A stretch of 64,000 nucleotides of DNA, taken from positions 1 to 64,000 of the forward strand of contig JAJBUQ010000006.1 of assembly GCA_020860245.1 (NCBI GenBank). Reading direction: 5' to 3'. A program made the position numbers and the translations under genes. Source of the DNA: Rikenellaceae bacterium (GTDB taxonomy: Bacteria > Bacteroidota > Bacteroidia > Bacteroidales > Rikenellaceae). Numbering within the stretch: the stretch's first letter is position 1; each line of letters opens with the position of its first letter. Under the pieces are notes generated by a model. It worked only from the letters and a program-made list of their open reading frames with translations. It was not told the origin of the DNA and did no database searches. Shown here in pieces: positions 33,574-43,391 of this stretch.

Positions 33574-36500
33574 TTATTCCTCTTTTTTAGTGTAATCCAA
33601 TGAAGCAAGACGTTTGTAAGTGTTATATCTCCACTTAGCGTTCTCTTCGGAAGCTGCGAATAGTTCTTTAGCTTCCTCCGGGAATGATTTGAGAAGTGAG
33701 GTATAACGCACCTCTCTGTTGATAAATTCCTGGAATTTGCTCCAATCCGGCTCTTTAGAATCGAGCGTGAACGGATTTTTACCCTGTTCCTCTAACTGAG
33801 GGTTATACCTCCACAGGTGCCAGTATCCGCTTGCCACAGCATCCTTACCGACGGTCTGGGTTCTTGTCATACCGCCTTTGATACCGTGATTGATACACGG
33901 AGCGTAAGCGATAATCAAAGATGGTCCCGGATAAGCCTCCGCCTCCTTGATAGCTTGGAAGTACTGATTCTGGTTAGCACCTATCGCTACCTGAGCTACG
34001 TAAACATATCCGTAAGTCATAGCCATCGCACCGAGGTCTTTTTTACGGATCCTCTTACCAGATGAAGCGAATTTAGCAACCGCGCCTACCGGAGTAGATT
34101 TAGAAGATTGTCCGCCCGTGTTGGAGTAAACTTCCGTGTCTACCACGAGAATGTTTACATCGTCGCCTGAAGCGAGTACGTGGTCAAGACCGCCGTATCC
34201 TATATCGTATGCCCAACCGTCTCCTCCGATTATCCACTGAGATTTCTTAACAAAATATTGTTTAAGCGACAGAAGTTCCTTGCATGTATCGCAATCGCAC
34301 GCCTCCATCATCGGAATGATTTTTTCTGAAGCTGCTGCGCTCAATGCACTGCTGTTTCTACCGTCGATCCATTCCTGCATTCCTGCCTTAAGTTCGGCAG
34401 AACAGCATCCGCAGTTCTCGATAGCGTATCTCATTTTGTCTTCGACACGGTCGCGGAGTTTTTCAACACCTACGTGCATACCCAGTCCGAACTCAGCATT
34501 ATCTTCGAACAGAGAGTTGCCCCATGCAGGTCCATGCCCTTTAGGATTAGTCGTATAAGGGGTAGAAGGTGCTGAACCGCTGTATATCGAAGTACATCCG
34601 GTAGCATTCGCAACCATCATCCTGTCGCCGAATAACTGCGTAATCGTTTTGATATAAGGTGTTTCACCACAACCTGCGCAAGCTCCGGAGAACTCGAACA
34701 ACGGTTGCGCGAACTGGCTGTTCTTAACGGTTTTGGTTTTATCGACGACAGTGTCTTTATATCCGACTTTGCTGTGTAGGTAATCATAACGTTCCTGCTC
34801 GCAAAACTGAGTCTCGAGCGGCTGCATAGCAAGTGCTTTCTTAGGCGCAGGACAAACATCCACACAGTTATTACACCCCGTGCAGTCGAGCGGACTCACC
34901 TGAATGCGGAATTTATACTCTTTGGTCGGTCCGATTCCTTGTTTAGTAACGATTCCGTTAGGAACACCGGCAGCCTCTTCATCCGTAAGAAGGAACGGAC
35001 GAATCACCGCATGAGGACAAACATACGCACACTGGTTACACTGTATACAATTTTCAGATATCCATTCCGGTACATTTACCGCGATACCGCATTTTTCGTA
35101 TTGCGAAGTACCGTTATCCCATGTACCGTCTTCCCTTCCAAGGAATACGCTGACCGGAAGATCGTCTCCCTTAAGGGCATTGACCGGTTCAACGACTTTA
35201 GCCACAAATTCCGGCACATTCGAAACGACAGCTTCCTGAACCTTAACTTCTATTGAAGCCCATTCCGCAGGAACTTCTACTTTTGAAACTTCCTGTCCGC
35301 CTTTATCGACAGCTGCATAGTTCATATTAACGATATCTTCGCCTTTTTTACCGTAAGACTTGTATATCGCTTTTTTCATCTGCTCGACAGCTACGTCGTA
35401 AGGTATAACGTTAGCTATTTTAAAGAACGCAGCCTGCATGATAGTATTGGTTCTGTTTCCCAGTCCGATCTCGGCAGCGATCTTGGTTGCATTGATTATG
35501 TAGAAATTGATCTTTTTTTCCGCAAGATATTTTTTCATGTGGTCCGGCAAACCCGCTTTAGTCGCCTCAGCATCATGGACGCTGTTTAAAAGGAACGAAC
35601 CACCCTCTTTGAGCCCTTTTAGAACATCGTATTTATCGACGTAAGAAGGAACATGGCATGCTACAAAGTCCGGTGTCGTTACAAGGTATGGAGATGTAAT
35701 AGGCGTATCTCCGAAGCGAAGATGCGACGATGTGTAACCGCCTGACTTTTTAGAGTCATAAGAGAAGTATGCCTGGCAATATTTGTCGGTTACATCCCCT
35801 ATAATCTTGATAGAGTTTTTATTCGCTCCTACAGTACCGTCCGCTCCGAGTCCGAAGAAGAGTCCTTCGAATGTACCCGGTTTATCCAGTTTCAAAGGAT
35901 CGCCTACCGGAAGGGATTTGAAGGTAACGTCATCCACTATACCTACCGTGAAGTCATTCTTCGGTTCGTTAGCCTTAAGATTATCGAATACCGCAAGCAT
36001 CTGTGCTGGAGTAGTATCTTTAGAAGAGAGTCCGTATATACCGCCTACGATAAGAGGAGCGTTCTCCTTCCCGTAGAATACCGATTTAACGTCAAGGTAC
36101 AATGGCTCGCCAATACATCCCGGTTCTTTGGTTCTGTCGAGAACACAAACACACTTAACCGATTCCGGCATCGCCTGCATGAAGTGTTTAGCAGAGAACG
36201 GACGATAAAGATGAACGGAGATCAGACCCACTTTTTCACCTTTGGCATTGAGATAATCGACAACTTCTTTAATAGTATCGGTTACGGAACCCATTGCTAT
36301 CAGAACTCTTTCAGCATCTGCCGCCCCGTAATAGTCGAACGGTTTGTAGGATCGTCCGGTAATAGCTGCGATTTGACCCATAGCCTCTTCCACAAGATCA
36401 GGAACTGCATCGTAGAATTTATTCGATGCCTCTCTTGACTGGAAGTAGATATCGGAATTTTGGGCAGTACCTCTGGTAACGGGATGTTCAGGGTTTAGAG

Positions 36501-37125
36501 CTCTCTCTCTGAATTCGGCGAGGGCTTTTTGGTCTATAAGACCCTTTAAGTCTTCCTGGTCGATCGCTTCGATTTTTTGTATTTCGTGTGAAGTACGGAA
36601 TCCGTCGAAGAAGTTAAGGAACGGAACCCTCGATTTTATAGCGACAAGATGAGCTACGGCTGAAATATCCATTACCTCCTGTACACTACCGCCTGCAAGC
36701 ATCGCAAATCCGGTTTGACGTGTAGCCATTACGTCTTGGTGGTCTCCGAATATCGACAGCGCGGATGCCGCTAACGCCCTCGCAGATACATGGAATACTC
36801 CCGGAAGAAGTTCTCCGGCAATCTTATACATGTTTGGGATCATAAGAAGCAATCCCTGTGAAGCGGTAAAAGTCGTCGTCAATGCTCCGGCCTGCAATGA
36901 ACCGTGTACGGCGCCTGCGGCTCCTGCCTCAGACTGCATCTCTACGACTTTAACTGTCTCCCCGAAGATATTCTTACGTCCGCCGGCAGCCCACTCGTCC
37001 ACATATTCTGCCATTGTAGACGACGGAGTAATAGGATAGATGGCAGCAACCTCACTGAACATATACGCGATATGAGCAGCAGCATAGTTACCGTCACAGG
37101 TAAGGAATTTTTTTTGCTTTGTCAT
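33574..37125 (-). CDS. nifJ: Pyruvate:ferredoxin (flavodoxin) oxidoreductase
   Basis: A 1183-residue single-chain enzyme that splits pyruvate with CoA into acetyl-CoA and CO2 and passes electrons to ferredoxin or flavodoxin, central to anaerobic metabolism. Order of domains: N-terminal pyrimidine-binding domain (PITPSSTMAEYVDEWAA), CoA-binding middle parts, two ferredoxin motifs (CIQCNQCAYVCP near residue 692, CTGCNNCVDVCP near 745), CAGCGETPY near 812 that binds the third cluster, and the thiamine-diphosphate domain (GDGWAYDIGYGG near 965, then VYSNTGGQ). Length is as expected. It is monocistronic, with a -7 element about 36 nt upstream and a strong terminator behind. Confidence 0.97.
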   Translation of the reverse strand: MTKQKKFLTCDGNYAAAHIAYMFSEVAAIYPITPSSTMAEYVDEWAAGGRKNIFGETVKVVEMQSEAGAAGAVHGSLQAGALTTTFTASQGLLLMIPNMYKIAGELLPGVFHVSARALAASALSIFGDHQDVMATRQTGFAMLAGGSVQEVMDISAVAHLVAIKSRVPFLNFFDGFRTSHEIQKIEAIDQEDLKGLIDQKALAEFRERALNPEHPVTRGTAQNSDIYFQSREASNKFYDAVPDLVEEAMGQIAAITGRSYKPFDYYGAADAERVLIAMGSVTDTIKEVVDYLNAKGEKVGLISVHLYRPFSAKHFMQAMPESVKCVCVLDRTKEPGCIGEPLYLDVKSVFYGKENAPLIVGGIYGLSSKDTTPAQMLAVFDNLKANEPKNDFTVGIVDDVTFKSLPVGDPLKLDKPGTFEGLFFGLGADGTVGANKNSIKIIGDVTDKYCQAYFSYDSKKSGGYTSSHLRFGDTPITSPYLVTTPDFVACHVPSYVDKYDVLKGLKEGGSFLLNSVHDAEATKAGLPDHMKKYLAEKKINFYIINATKIAAEIGLGNRTNTIMQAAFFKIANVIPYDVAVEQMKKAIYKSYGKKGEDIVNMNYAAVDKGGQEVSKVEVPAEWASIEVKVQEAVVSNVPEFVAKVVEPVNALKGDDLPVSVFLGREDGTWDNGTSQYEKCGIAVNVPEWISENCIQCNQCAYVCPHAVIRPFLLTDEEAAGVPNGIVTKQGIGPTKEYKFRIQVSPLDCTGCNNCVDVCPAPKKALAMQPLETQFCEQERYDYLHSKVGYKDTVVDKTKTVKNSQFAQPLFEFSGACAGCGETPYIKTITQLFGDRMMVANATGCTSIYSGSAPSTPYTTNPKGHGPAWGNSLFEDNAEFGLGMHVGVEKLRDRVEDKMRYAIENCGCCSAELKAGMQEWIDGRNSSALSAAASEKIIPMMEACDCDTCKELLSLKQYFVKKSQWIIGGDGWAYDIGYGGLDHVLASGDDVNILVVDTEVYSNTGGQSSKSTPVGAVAKFASSGKRIRKKDLGAMAMTYGYVYVAQVAIGANQNQYFQAIKEAEAYPGPSLIIAYAPCINHGIKGGMTRTQTVGKDAVASGYWHLWRYNPQLEEQGKNPFTLDSKEPDWSKFQEFINREVRYTSLLKSFPEEAKELFAASEENAKWRYNTYKRLASLDYTKKEE

Positions 37126-37431
37126 CTTTAGATGTATTAATTGTTTTTTGTGTTAATTTTCAAATATACCGACGTTTATCATTAAGATCTCTGAAAATCC
37201 ATTATTTTTCAGAATGCCCCCCTGAAAAAAGGAATGTTTTAGTTGAAATTCGCCGTTTCGCCCACAAATATACACGTTTTATTTAAAATTTCCTTGCTGT
37301 TATTTTAATTTTTAGATTAAAAACAGTATTATTATCCGAACAATAAAATTATATTTTTTATCGGAAAAATCCATAATTCCATGGTGTAATAATTGCAGTG
37401 ATTCGGAATTAATATAAACATTTTAAAAACT
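37126..37431. other. Divergent intergenic region between nifJ and amylase
   Basis: 306 bp of AT-rich sequence with the nifJ -7 element. I did not find a convincing promoter for the amylase gene and see no other feature. Confidence 0.5.
37161..37168 (-). promoter_or_regulatory. -7 promoter element of nifJ
   Basis: TATATTTG on the minus strand, 35 nt before the ATG at 37125. Confidence 0.6.
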
Positions 37432-38874
37432 ATGAAAAATGGTGTAATGATGCAGTTTTTCGAATGGAAACTGCCAAATGACGGAAAATTCTGGGTCAAA
37501 CTCAAAGAAGAGGCTCAACATCTGCATGATATCGGCGTAACTTCCATATGGATTCCGCCTGCATATAAGGCAGACGAACAGCAGGACGAGGGTTATGCCA
37601 CATACGATCTTTTCGATCTAGGGGAATTTAACCAGAAGAATACGGTCCGCACTAAATACGGTACTAAACAGGAACTTATCGACGCGATAACCGAATTATA
37701 TAAATACCAGATCTCCGTATATCTGGATGCCGTGATGAACCATAAAGCAGGCGGAGAATATACGGAAAAATTTATGGCTAAGGAGGTAGACCCCAATGAC
37801 AGGCTAAAAGATGTATCGGATGCTTATCAAATAGAGGCATGGACCGGTTATAATTTTCCCGGACGCAACAATCAATACTCGGACTTCAAATGGCACTGGT
37901 ATCATTTTTCAGGAACAGACTGGAACGAAGCTAATAAGAAGAAGGCCGTATACCGCATTCTAGGCGACGGTAAATACTGGAGCAAGGGGGTGGACGGTGA
38001 GAATGGCAATTACGATTATCTGATGTGCAACGACATCGACCACGATCATCCGGAAGTTATCAAGGAGCTCAACCGTTGGGGACGATGGGTATCTAACGAA
38101 TTAAATCTCGACGGATTCCGCCTGGATGCCATCAAGCACATCGAGGAACAATTCATCGCGAACTTCCTTAAAGACGTTCGTTCGGACCGCGGAGATAATT
38201 TTTATGCTGTCGGTGAGTACTGGAAGGGGGACTTCGACACACTTGAGAAGTATATAAAACTTACCGAAGGCAAATTGGATCTTTTCGACGTACCTTTGCA
38301 TTACAAAATGTATACGGCCTCCCACAAGGGGAGGCATTTCGACCTTACATCATTCCCGGAGGAGACGCTTGTTACTAAATTTCCGGTTAATGCCGTGACT
38401 TTTGTAGACAATCACGACTCGCAGAGGGGAAGTTCTCTTGAATCGCAGGTAGATTCATGGTTCAAGCCTCTTGCATACGGATTAATTCTTCTTATGGAGA
38501 AGGGTTATCCATGCGTATTCTATGGAGATTATTACGGAATTGCCGGACAACAATCCCCACATCGTATAATATTGGATATATTACTGGATGCGAGGCAGAA
38601 GTATGCGTTCGGCAAACAGAATCTGTATTTCGACCATCCGAACACAGTAGGATTTACCCGCGAGGGGGACGATATCAGAGAGAATTCAGGGGTCGCAGTT
38701 CTGTTGTCCAACGGCGACGACGGAGATAAAGAGATGTATGTGGGGGATCATCATAAAGGGGAAGTATGGCATGAAATTACAGGAAGTATTACAGACGAAA
38801 TAACTATCGGGGACGACGGCAAGGCGCTGTTCAAAATTCACGGAGGCAAACTTGCCGTATGGGTTAAAAAATAA
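37432..38874 (+). CDS. Cytoplasmic alpha-amylase, GH13 family
   Basis: A 480-residue alpha-1,4-glucan hydrolase of the GH13_5 (AmyS-like) type. It has no signal peptide and would act on internal glycogen or maltodextrin. Conserved regions: DAVMNHKAG (about 99-107), GFRLDAIKHI with the nucleophile Asp (about 232), the acid/base Glu in AVGEYW (about 260), and FVDNHDSQ with the transition-state Asp (about 327). A C-terminal beta domain ends in GGKLAVWVKK. It is divergent from nifJ, followed by a long terminator hairpin. Confidence 0.95.
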   Translation: MKNGVMMQFFEWKLPNDGKFWVKLKEEAQHLHDIGVTSIWIPPAYKADEQQDEGYATYDLFDLGEFNQKNTVRTKYGTKQELIDAITELYKYQISVYLDAVMNHKAGGEYTEKFMAKEVDPNDRLKDVSDAYQIEAWTGYNFPGRNNQYSDFKWHWYHFSGTDWNEANKKKAVYRILGDGKYWSKGVDGENGNYDYLMCNDIDHDHPEVIKELNRWGRWVSNELNLDGFRLDAIKHIEEQFIANFLKDVRSDRGDNFYAVGEYWKGDFDTLEKYIKLTEGKLDLFDVPLHYKMYTASHKGRHFDLTSFPEETLVTKFPVNAVTFVDNHDSQRGSSLESQVDSWFKPLAYGLILLMEKGYPCVFYGDYYGIAGQQSPHRIILDILLDARQKYAFGKQNLYFDHPNTVGFTREGDDIRENSGVAVLLSNGDDGDKEMYVGDHHKGEVWHEITGSITDEITIGDDGKALFKIHGGKLAVWVKK

Positions 38875-38884
38875 AGTGTAAATA

Positions 38885-38933
38885 AATAATAAATAAGTTG
38901 CTGCTCTGTATGAGCATCAACTTATTTATTATT
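38885..38933 (+). terminator. Terminator hairpin after the amylase gene
   Basis: A 16-bp perfect stem (AATAATAAATAAGTTG at 38885-38900, complement at 38918-38933) extended by an inner TGCTC/GAGCA pair. Confidence 0.7.
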
Positions 38934-39021
38934 TCATTCCAAGAGGTAAAAATTATTATCTGGGGGTCTCAATAGAATATCATAGTGATATTACAAATCG
39001 AATCTCACGCTCCATATAAAC

Positions 39022-39054
39022 AAAAAGAACGGTGCCATTGGCACCGTTCTTTTT
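39022..39054 (-). terminator. Terminator of the small Ser-rich protein gene (bidirectional)
   Basis: AAAAAGAACGGTGCC and GGCACCGTTCTTTTT form a 15-bp stem with a 3-nt loop and A/T runs at both ends. Confidence 0.8.
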
Positions 39055-39093
39055 GAAGCAGACAATATCAGTCGGCTTCATTAACATCCAAAA

Positions 39094-39321
39094 TTATTTT
39101 TTAGATGTGAAACGTCCCTGTGAATCACGTGGCTGGTTTTCAGCATTGCTTCCTCTTCCGTCAGATTTATCTGATGAAGAACGAGACGATGATGAAGATG
39201 ATTGTGAACCTCTTTTGCTGTGGCTGTTTGATTCAGAAGTAAAACGTCCTTGTGAATCTCTTGGTTCTTGTTCTGCGCGTTCGCTTCTTGCTTCCGAAGA
39301 ATTACCATTTTTTGTTTTCAT
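39094..39321 (-). CDS. Small Ser/Arg-rich protein with duplicated RDSQGRFTS motif
   Basis: A 75-residue, hydrophilic, low-complexity protein. The motif PRDSQGRFTS occurs twice (about residues 20-29 and 64-73), each preceded by Glu-Gln or Asn-Gln, and flanks a serine run (SSSSSSRSSSDKSDGRGS). There is no signal peptide, membrane span or cysteine. I do not recognise a family; RDxxGRF-type motifs with basic Ser-rich linkers suggest nucleic-acid or protein contact or a stress protein, but this is a guess. It has an A-rich upstream leader and its own strong terminator, which argue for a real gene. Confidence 0.6.
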   Translation of the reverse strand: MKTKNGNSSEARSERAEQEPRDSQGRFTSESNSHSKRGSQSSSSSSRSSSDKSDGRGSNAENQPRDSQGRFTSKK

Positions 39322-39521
39322 AATACAATAAATTAAATAAATAATAAAAAAAGTTACTTTTTAATTTTTAAATACTTAGGCGCCATTCGGACGGTAGGGC
39401 TAACACCTTTTTACATCCGTTAAATATTTAACCTGTATTATGCAAGAATAAGACCATTCTATGACTTGTAAAGTTGCTTTAGAGCCTTATTCCGTTGAAA
39501 AAACATTTGGGACGGAAAAAA

Positions 39522-39550
39522 ATAAGAGTCGAACCTTGTCCGACCCTTAT
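39522..39550 (-). terminator. Terminator of the cys/pst operon
   Basis: ATAAGGGTCG and CGACTCTTAT (minus strand; one mismatch) form a stem followed by a T run, 23 nt after the cysH stop. Confidence 0.75.
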
Positions 39551-39572
39551 CCAATTAAGCGATTACTACGAA

Positions 39573-40274
39573 TTATCTGCGGTGTAGCCCGCATTCCTTA
39601 TGTTCGGGAGATTCCCACCACCATCTTCCTGAGCGGATGTCCTCTCCTTCCTGAACCTGTCTCGTACATGGTTGGCAGCCTATACTGGGGTAATTATTTT
39701 CATGAAGCTTATTATAAGGTACGCTGTTATTTTTGATATAATCCCAGACCTCCTGTTCGCTCCAATCGATAAGCGGATTCAATTTTAACAGTCCATTGCC
39801 TTCATCCCATTCAACCACCTGCATATCCTGTCGCGTCACCGATTGTTCCCTGCGGAGTCCGCAGATCCACACTTTCAATCCTCGGAATGCTCTCTTGAGA
39901 GGTTCTATCTTTCTGATGTAACAGCATTGTTTCCTTTTTTCCATACTTTCGTAAAAAAGATTAATACCGTTCTCATTTACCATTTTTTGAATACTATTAC
40001 AATCGGGAAAGAACACCTCTATTTTTATCCCGTACCTCATATTGGTTTTGTCAATCAGACTATACGTCTCAGGAAACAACCTTCCTGTGTCGAGGGTAAA
40101 AATTCTGGATCCCGGTTTAATCCGGCATATCATATCGGTAAGAACCTGATCCTCGATGCTTAAGCTGGAAGATAATGCAATCCGGCCCTCGTACTCGTTA
40201 AGGAAGTACTCCAGCACTTCTTCGGCATTTTTACCTAAGAATTTTTTATTAAGTTCTTCTGCAATCTCTTTCAT
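39573..40274 (-). CDS. cysH: Assimilatory adenylyl-sulfate (APS) reductase
   Basis: A 233-residue reductase that converts activated sulfate to sulfite. The nucleotide-binding region includes SSSLSIEDQVLTD and FTLDTGRLFPETY. Cluster ligands are present: CC near residue 115 (RKQCCYIRK) and CQPC near 198, and the redox Cys is in the C-terminal ECGLHRR. A [4Fe-4S]-ligating CC...CxxC set marks the APS reductase form that skips APS kinase, and no cysC is seen here. The gene is last in the operon pstS-pstC-pstA-pstB-cysD-cysN-cysH, and starts 5 nt after cysN. Confidence 0.93.
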   Translation of the reverse strand: MKEIAEELNKKFLGKNAEEVLEYFLNEYEGRIALSSSLSIEDQVLTDMICRIKPGSRIFTLDTGRLFPETYSLIDKTNMRYGIKIEVFFPDCNSIQKMVNENGINLFYESMEKRKQCCYIRKIEPLKRAFRGLKVWICGLRREQSVTRQDMQVVEWDEGNGLLKLNPLIDWSEQEVWDYIKNNSVPYNKLHENNYPSIGCQPCTRQVQEGEDIRSGRWWWESPEHKECGLHRR

Positions 40275-40279
40275 AACGG

Positions 40280-41563
40280 TTATTCGGTTATCATTCCTGC
40301 TCCTACGGTCTCAAAGGTTCCCTGATCGATAAATATCAGGCTTCCTGTGACTTTGTTATTCTTGTAAGCATCGAATACCAGTGGATTTGCTGTTTTAATA
40401 GTCACGGACGCTATATCGTTCATGACCAAAGAATCCATTCCGGTCTCCTGTTCGAGAGTATCGATATTGACTTTATAATTTATCTTCTTTACTATACCCA
40501 GAGTTTCACTTGTCATGTGTTTTATCAGGTATCTTCCGTTCACAGATAACGGCACCTCGTTGAACCAGCATACCATCATAGTTATATCCTGCGATACCTG
40601 AGGTTGTATACCCTCCGTTCCGACTATTATATCGCCCCTGCTGATATCGATGTCGTCTTGAAGCTGTATGGTTACCGAATCGGGCGTTACCGCTTCCTCT
40701 ATGATTTTATCGCATTGCGATATTTCAGATACCACCGACTGCTGTCCTGAGGGAAGCACTGTCACTGGAGTTCCGGTCCTGAGTACACCGCCTGACATAC
40801 GTCCGGAATATCCCCTGAAATCGTGGTATTTATCCGATATGGGACGTATAACGTACTGAACCGGGAACCGTATCTCCGCAGAAGCGTTGATCTTATGGTC
40901 GATCGGGGTCGATTCGAGAATCTCCATAAGAGTCTTCCCCTCATACCACGGCATATTCTCCGAACGGTTCACGACATTGTCGCCGTTCTTAGCGGATATG
41001 GGAATAAACCTTACTTCCGGAATATCCAGTTTTGCCGCCATCTCCCTGTATTTTACGATTATACCGTCGAATACTTCCTCGGAATAATCGACAAGGTCCA
41101 TTTTATTTATACATACGGCAACATGAGGTATTTCGAGCAAAGATGCTATATATGAGTGTCTTATGGTTTGTTCGAGAACTCCGTGCCTCGCATCTATAAG
41201 TATTATGGCGAGATCCGCTGTAGATGCACCGGTAACCATATTACGGGTATATTGTATATGCCCCGGAGTATCCGCAATTATAAACTTACGTTTAGGCGTA
41301 GCAAAATATCTGTAAGCCACGTCGATAGTTATTCCCTGCTCCCTCTCGGCACGCAGTCCGTCGGTTAGCAGGGCAAGATTCACTTCTTCATTCCCGCTTC
41401 TTCTCGAAGCGGTCTCGACAGCTTCCAATTGGTCTTCGAAGATCGATTTGCTGTCATATAATAAACGCCCTATAAGCGTACTTTTTCCGTCGTCCACACT
41501 TCCCGCGGTAGTGAAGCGGAGAAGCTCCATATCGAGATATCCCGATGTTTTTATCTTTGTCAT
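40280..41563 (-). CDS. cysN: Sulfate adenylyltransferase subunit 1 (GTPase)
   Basis: A 427-residue EF-Tu-like GTPase that drives APS formation together with CysD. G1 GSVDDGKST (about residues 16-24), G3 DTPGH (about 97), G4 NKMD (about 151), then two beta-barrel domains (from about 235). There is no C-terminal APS-kinase domain, which agrees with the APS-type reductase next to it. It lies 18 nt after cysD. Confidence 0.95.
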   Translation of the reverse strand: MTKIKTSGYLDMELLRFTTAGSVDDGKSTLIGRLLYDSKSIFEDQLEAVETASRRSGNEEVNLALLTDGLRAEREQGITIDVAYRYFATPKRKFIIADTPGHIQYTRNMVTGASTADLAIILIDARHGVLEQTIRHSYIASLLEIPHVAVCINKMDLVDYSEEVFDGIIVKYREMAAKLDIPEVRFIPISAKNGDNVVNRSENMPWYEGKTLMEILESTPIDHKINASAEIRFPVQYVIRPISDKYHDFRGYSGRMSGGVLRTGTPVTVLPSGQQSVVSEISQCDKIIEEAVTPDSVTIQLQDDIDISRGDIIVGTEGIQPQVSQDITMMVCWFNEVPLSVNGRYLIKHMTSETLGIVKKINYKVNIDTLEQETGMDSLVMNDIASVTIKTANPLVFDAYKNNKVTGSLIFIDQGTFETVGAGMITE

Positions 41564-41581
41564 AATTCGTAGTATACCCTT

Positions 41582-42487
41582 TTAAAAATAACCTGCTTTT
41601 TTTCTGTCCTCCATTGCTGTCTCCGAACGTTTATCGTCCGCACGTCCTCCTCTCTCGGTAACACGCGTGGCAGCGATCTCGTTGATAATGTCTTCCAATG
41701 AATTCGCTTCGGACAACGTTACTCCGGTACAGGTAATGTCTCCGATCGTACGGCATCTTACCATTCTTCTCTCAACCTTTTCTTCGGGTTTGAGTTTCAT
41801 GCACGGTTCTGCTGCAAGCCATTGTCCGTCACGGAAGAATACATCGCGTTCGTGTGTAAAATAAATGCTCGGCATATCTATCTGTTCCTGATAAATATAC
41901 TGCCATACATCCATTTCGGTCCAGTTGCTGATAGGGAATACGCGGAAGTGTTCGCCTATATTTTTATTGCCGTTGAATATATTCCACAACTCAGGTCTCT
42001 GGTTCTTGGGATTCCATTGTCCGAACTCGTCTCTATGGGAGAAGAATCTCTCTTTGGCTCTTGCCTTCTCTTCGTCTCTTCGCGCACCTCCGATCGCAGC
42101 ATCGAATTTATATTGTTCGATAGTATCTAAAAGAGTAGTGGTCTGAAGTTTATTACGGCTGGCATTATATCCTGTCTCTTCCTTCACACGCCCTTTGTCG
42201 ATGGACTCCTGGACGGAACCTACGATAAGCTGCGCCCCTAATTTTTTAACGAGATCATCGCGGTATTGGATTGTCTCCTCGAAATTATGCCCTGTATCGA
42301 TATGAAGCAGCGGGAACGGGATCCTCGCAGGATAGAACGCTTTATAGGCAAGATGTGTTATAACAATAGAATCTTTACCGCCAGAGAACAATATAACGGG
42401 GTTCTCGAACTGTACGGCAACTTCACGCAGAACGTATATCGATTCTGCTTCAAGTTCTTTCAAGTGGGTCAGTTTGTAATCGCTCAT
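41582..42487 (-). CDS. cysD: Sulfate adenylyltransferase subunit 2
   Basis: A 301-residue N-type ATP pyrophosphatase. The PP-motif SGGKDSIVITHLA (about residues 36-48), PLLHIDTGHNFEE, and the C-terminal RCRTIGDITCTG and RVTERGGRADDKRSE regions are standard for CysD. It makes APS from sulfate and ATP with CysN. The gene lies 22 nt after pstB. Confidence 0.96.
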   Translation of the reverse strand: MSDYKLTHLKELEAESIYVLREVAVQFENPVILFSGGKDSIVITHLAYKAFYPARIPFPLLHIDTGHNFEETIQYRDDLVKKLGAQLIVGSVQESIDKGRVKEETGYNASRNKLQTTTLLDTIEQYKFDAAIGGARRDEEKARAKERFFSHRDEFGQWNPKNQRPELWNIFNGNKNIGEHFRVFPISNWTEMDVWQYIYQEQIDMPSIYFTHERDVFFRDGQWLAAEPCMKLKPEEKVERRMVRCRTIGDITCTGVTLSEANSLEDIINEIAATRVTERGGRADDKRSETAMEDRKKAGYF

Positions 42488-42509
42488 TTTTATTTCGTAG
42501 TGTCTTTTT

Positions 42510-43391
42510 TTAACTGAATGCCCCGGACAGATACTCGCGGGTCAAGTCATGTTTCGGATTTTTAAATACTTCGTCGGCCGCTCCGGCTTCAATTATTTCG
42601 CCCATGTACATGAAAACTACATAATCCGCAATACGGAGTGCCTGCCTTAAGGTATGGGTTACCATTATGATCGAATAATCTTTTTTTAATTTTACGAAGA
42701 GCTCTTCTATTGTCTTGCTCGATATAGGGTCCAGCGCACTCGTCGCTTCGTCCGCGAGAATGAACTGCGGTTCGACCGCAAGGCTTCTCGCCAGACAGAG
42801 CCTCTGCTGTTGTCCGATCGATAGCCTGATCGCAGGGGTATGAAGTCTGTCCTTTACCTCTTCCCACAAACCTGCGGCCTGCAGATAGTGTTTGACAATC
42901 ATGTTCAGCTTCCGCTTATTCCTGATTCCGTGAATCCGGCAGCCATAGGCAATATTGTCGTAGATGGACATAGGAAGCGGAGTAGGTTTCTGGGATATAA
43001 GGCCCATCTTTCTTCTAAGGCTTGTGATTTCACCCGCACTGCTGATAATATCGTCTCCGTTTATCAGAACCTTACCTTCGAGTTTAACTCCGTCTATGGA
43101 ATCTATAAGACGGTTAAAGGTTTTGAAAAGCGTGGATTTACCGCAGCCGGACGGGCCGATTATACAGGTGATCTTTTTATCCGGTATACTGACATTAATA
43201 TCTTTAAGAATATGGTTGTCTTTAATGTATACGTTAAGATTCTGAACGTCGAGTTCCGATTCCGCGTTGTTTCTGACGAATTTGTAATCCGGTCTGAAAA
43301 GTTTGACTTTTCTGCCGAAAAGATTTTCTTCATACTGCCCTGTGCGCAATTCTGAAGAGAGGGTTATTGATGAGAAAAAATTCTTTACCAT
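42510..43391 (-). CDS. pstB: Pst-type ABC transporter ATP-binding protein
   Basis: A 293-residue ATPase. Walker A GPSGCGKSTL (about residues 82-91), signature LSIGQQQRLCLARSLAVEP, Walker B FILADEATSALDP, H-loop VTHTLRQA. It has about 45 extra N-terminal residues (MVKNFFSSITLSSELRT...) compared with usual PstB proteins of 250-260 residues; an internal start in that stretch cannot be excluded. The sequence is of the PstB subfamily, normally for phosphate. Its place directly before cysDNH suggests that sulfate might be the real cargo. It overlaps the pstA stop by 1 nt. Confidence 0.9.
   Translation of the reverse strand: MVKNFFSSITLSSELRTGQYEENLFGRKVKLFRPDYKFVRNNAESELDVQNLNVYIKDNHILKDINVSIPDKKITCIIGPSGCGKSTLFKTFNRLIDSIDGVKLEGKVLINGDDIISSAGEITSLRRKMGLISQKPTPLPMSIYDNIAYGCRIHGIRNKRKLNMIVKHYLQAAGLWEEVKDRLHTPAIRLSIGQQQRLCLARSLAVEPQFILADEATSALDPISSKTIEELFVKLKKDYSIIMVTHTLRQALRIADYVVFMYMGEIIEAGAADEVFKNPKHDLTREYLSGAFS

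Noticed and set aside
34617-34865. Minus-strand ORF inside nifJ
   Set aside because: It is a shadow of the ferredoxin-like region in another frame.
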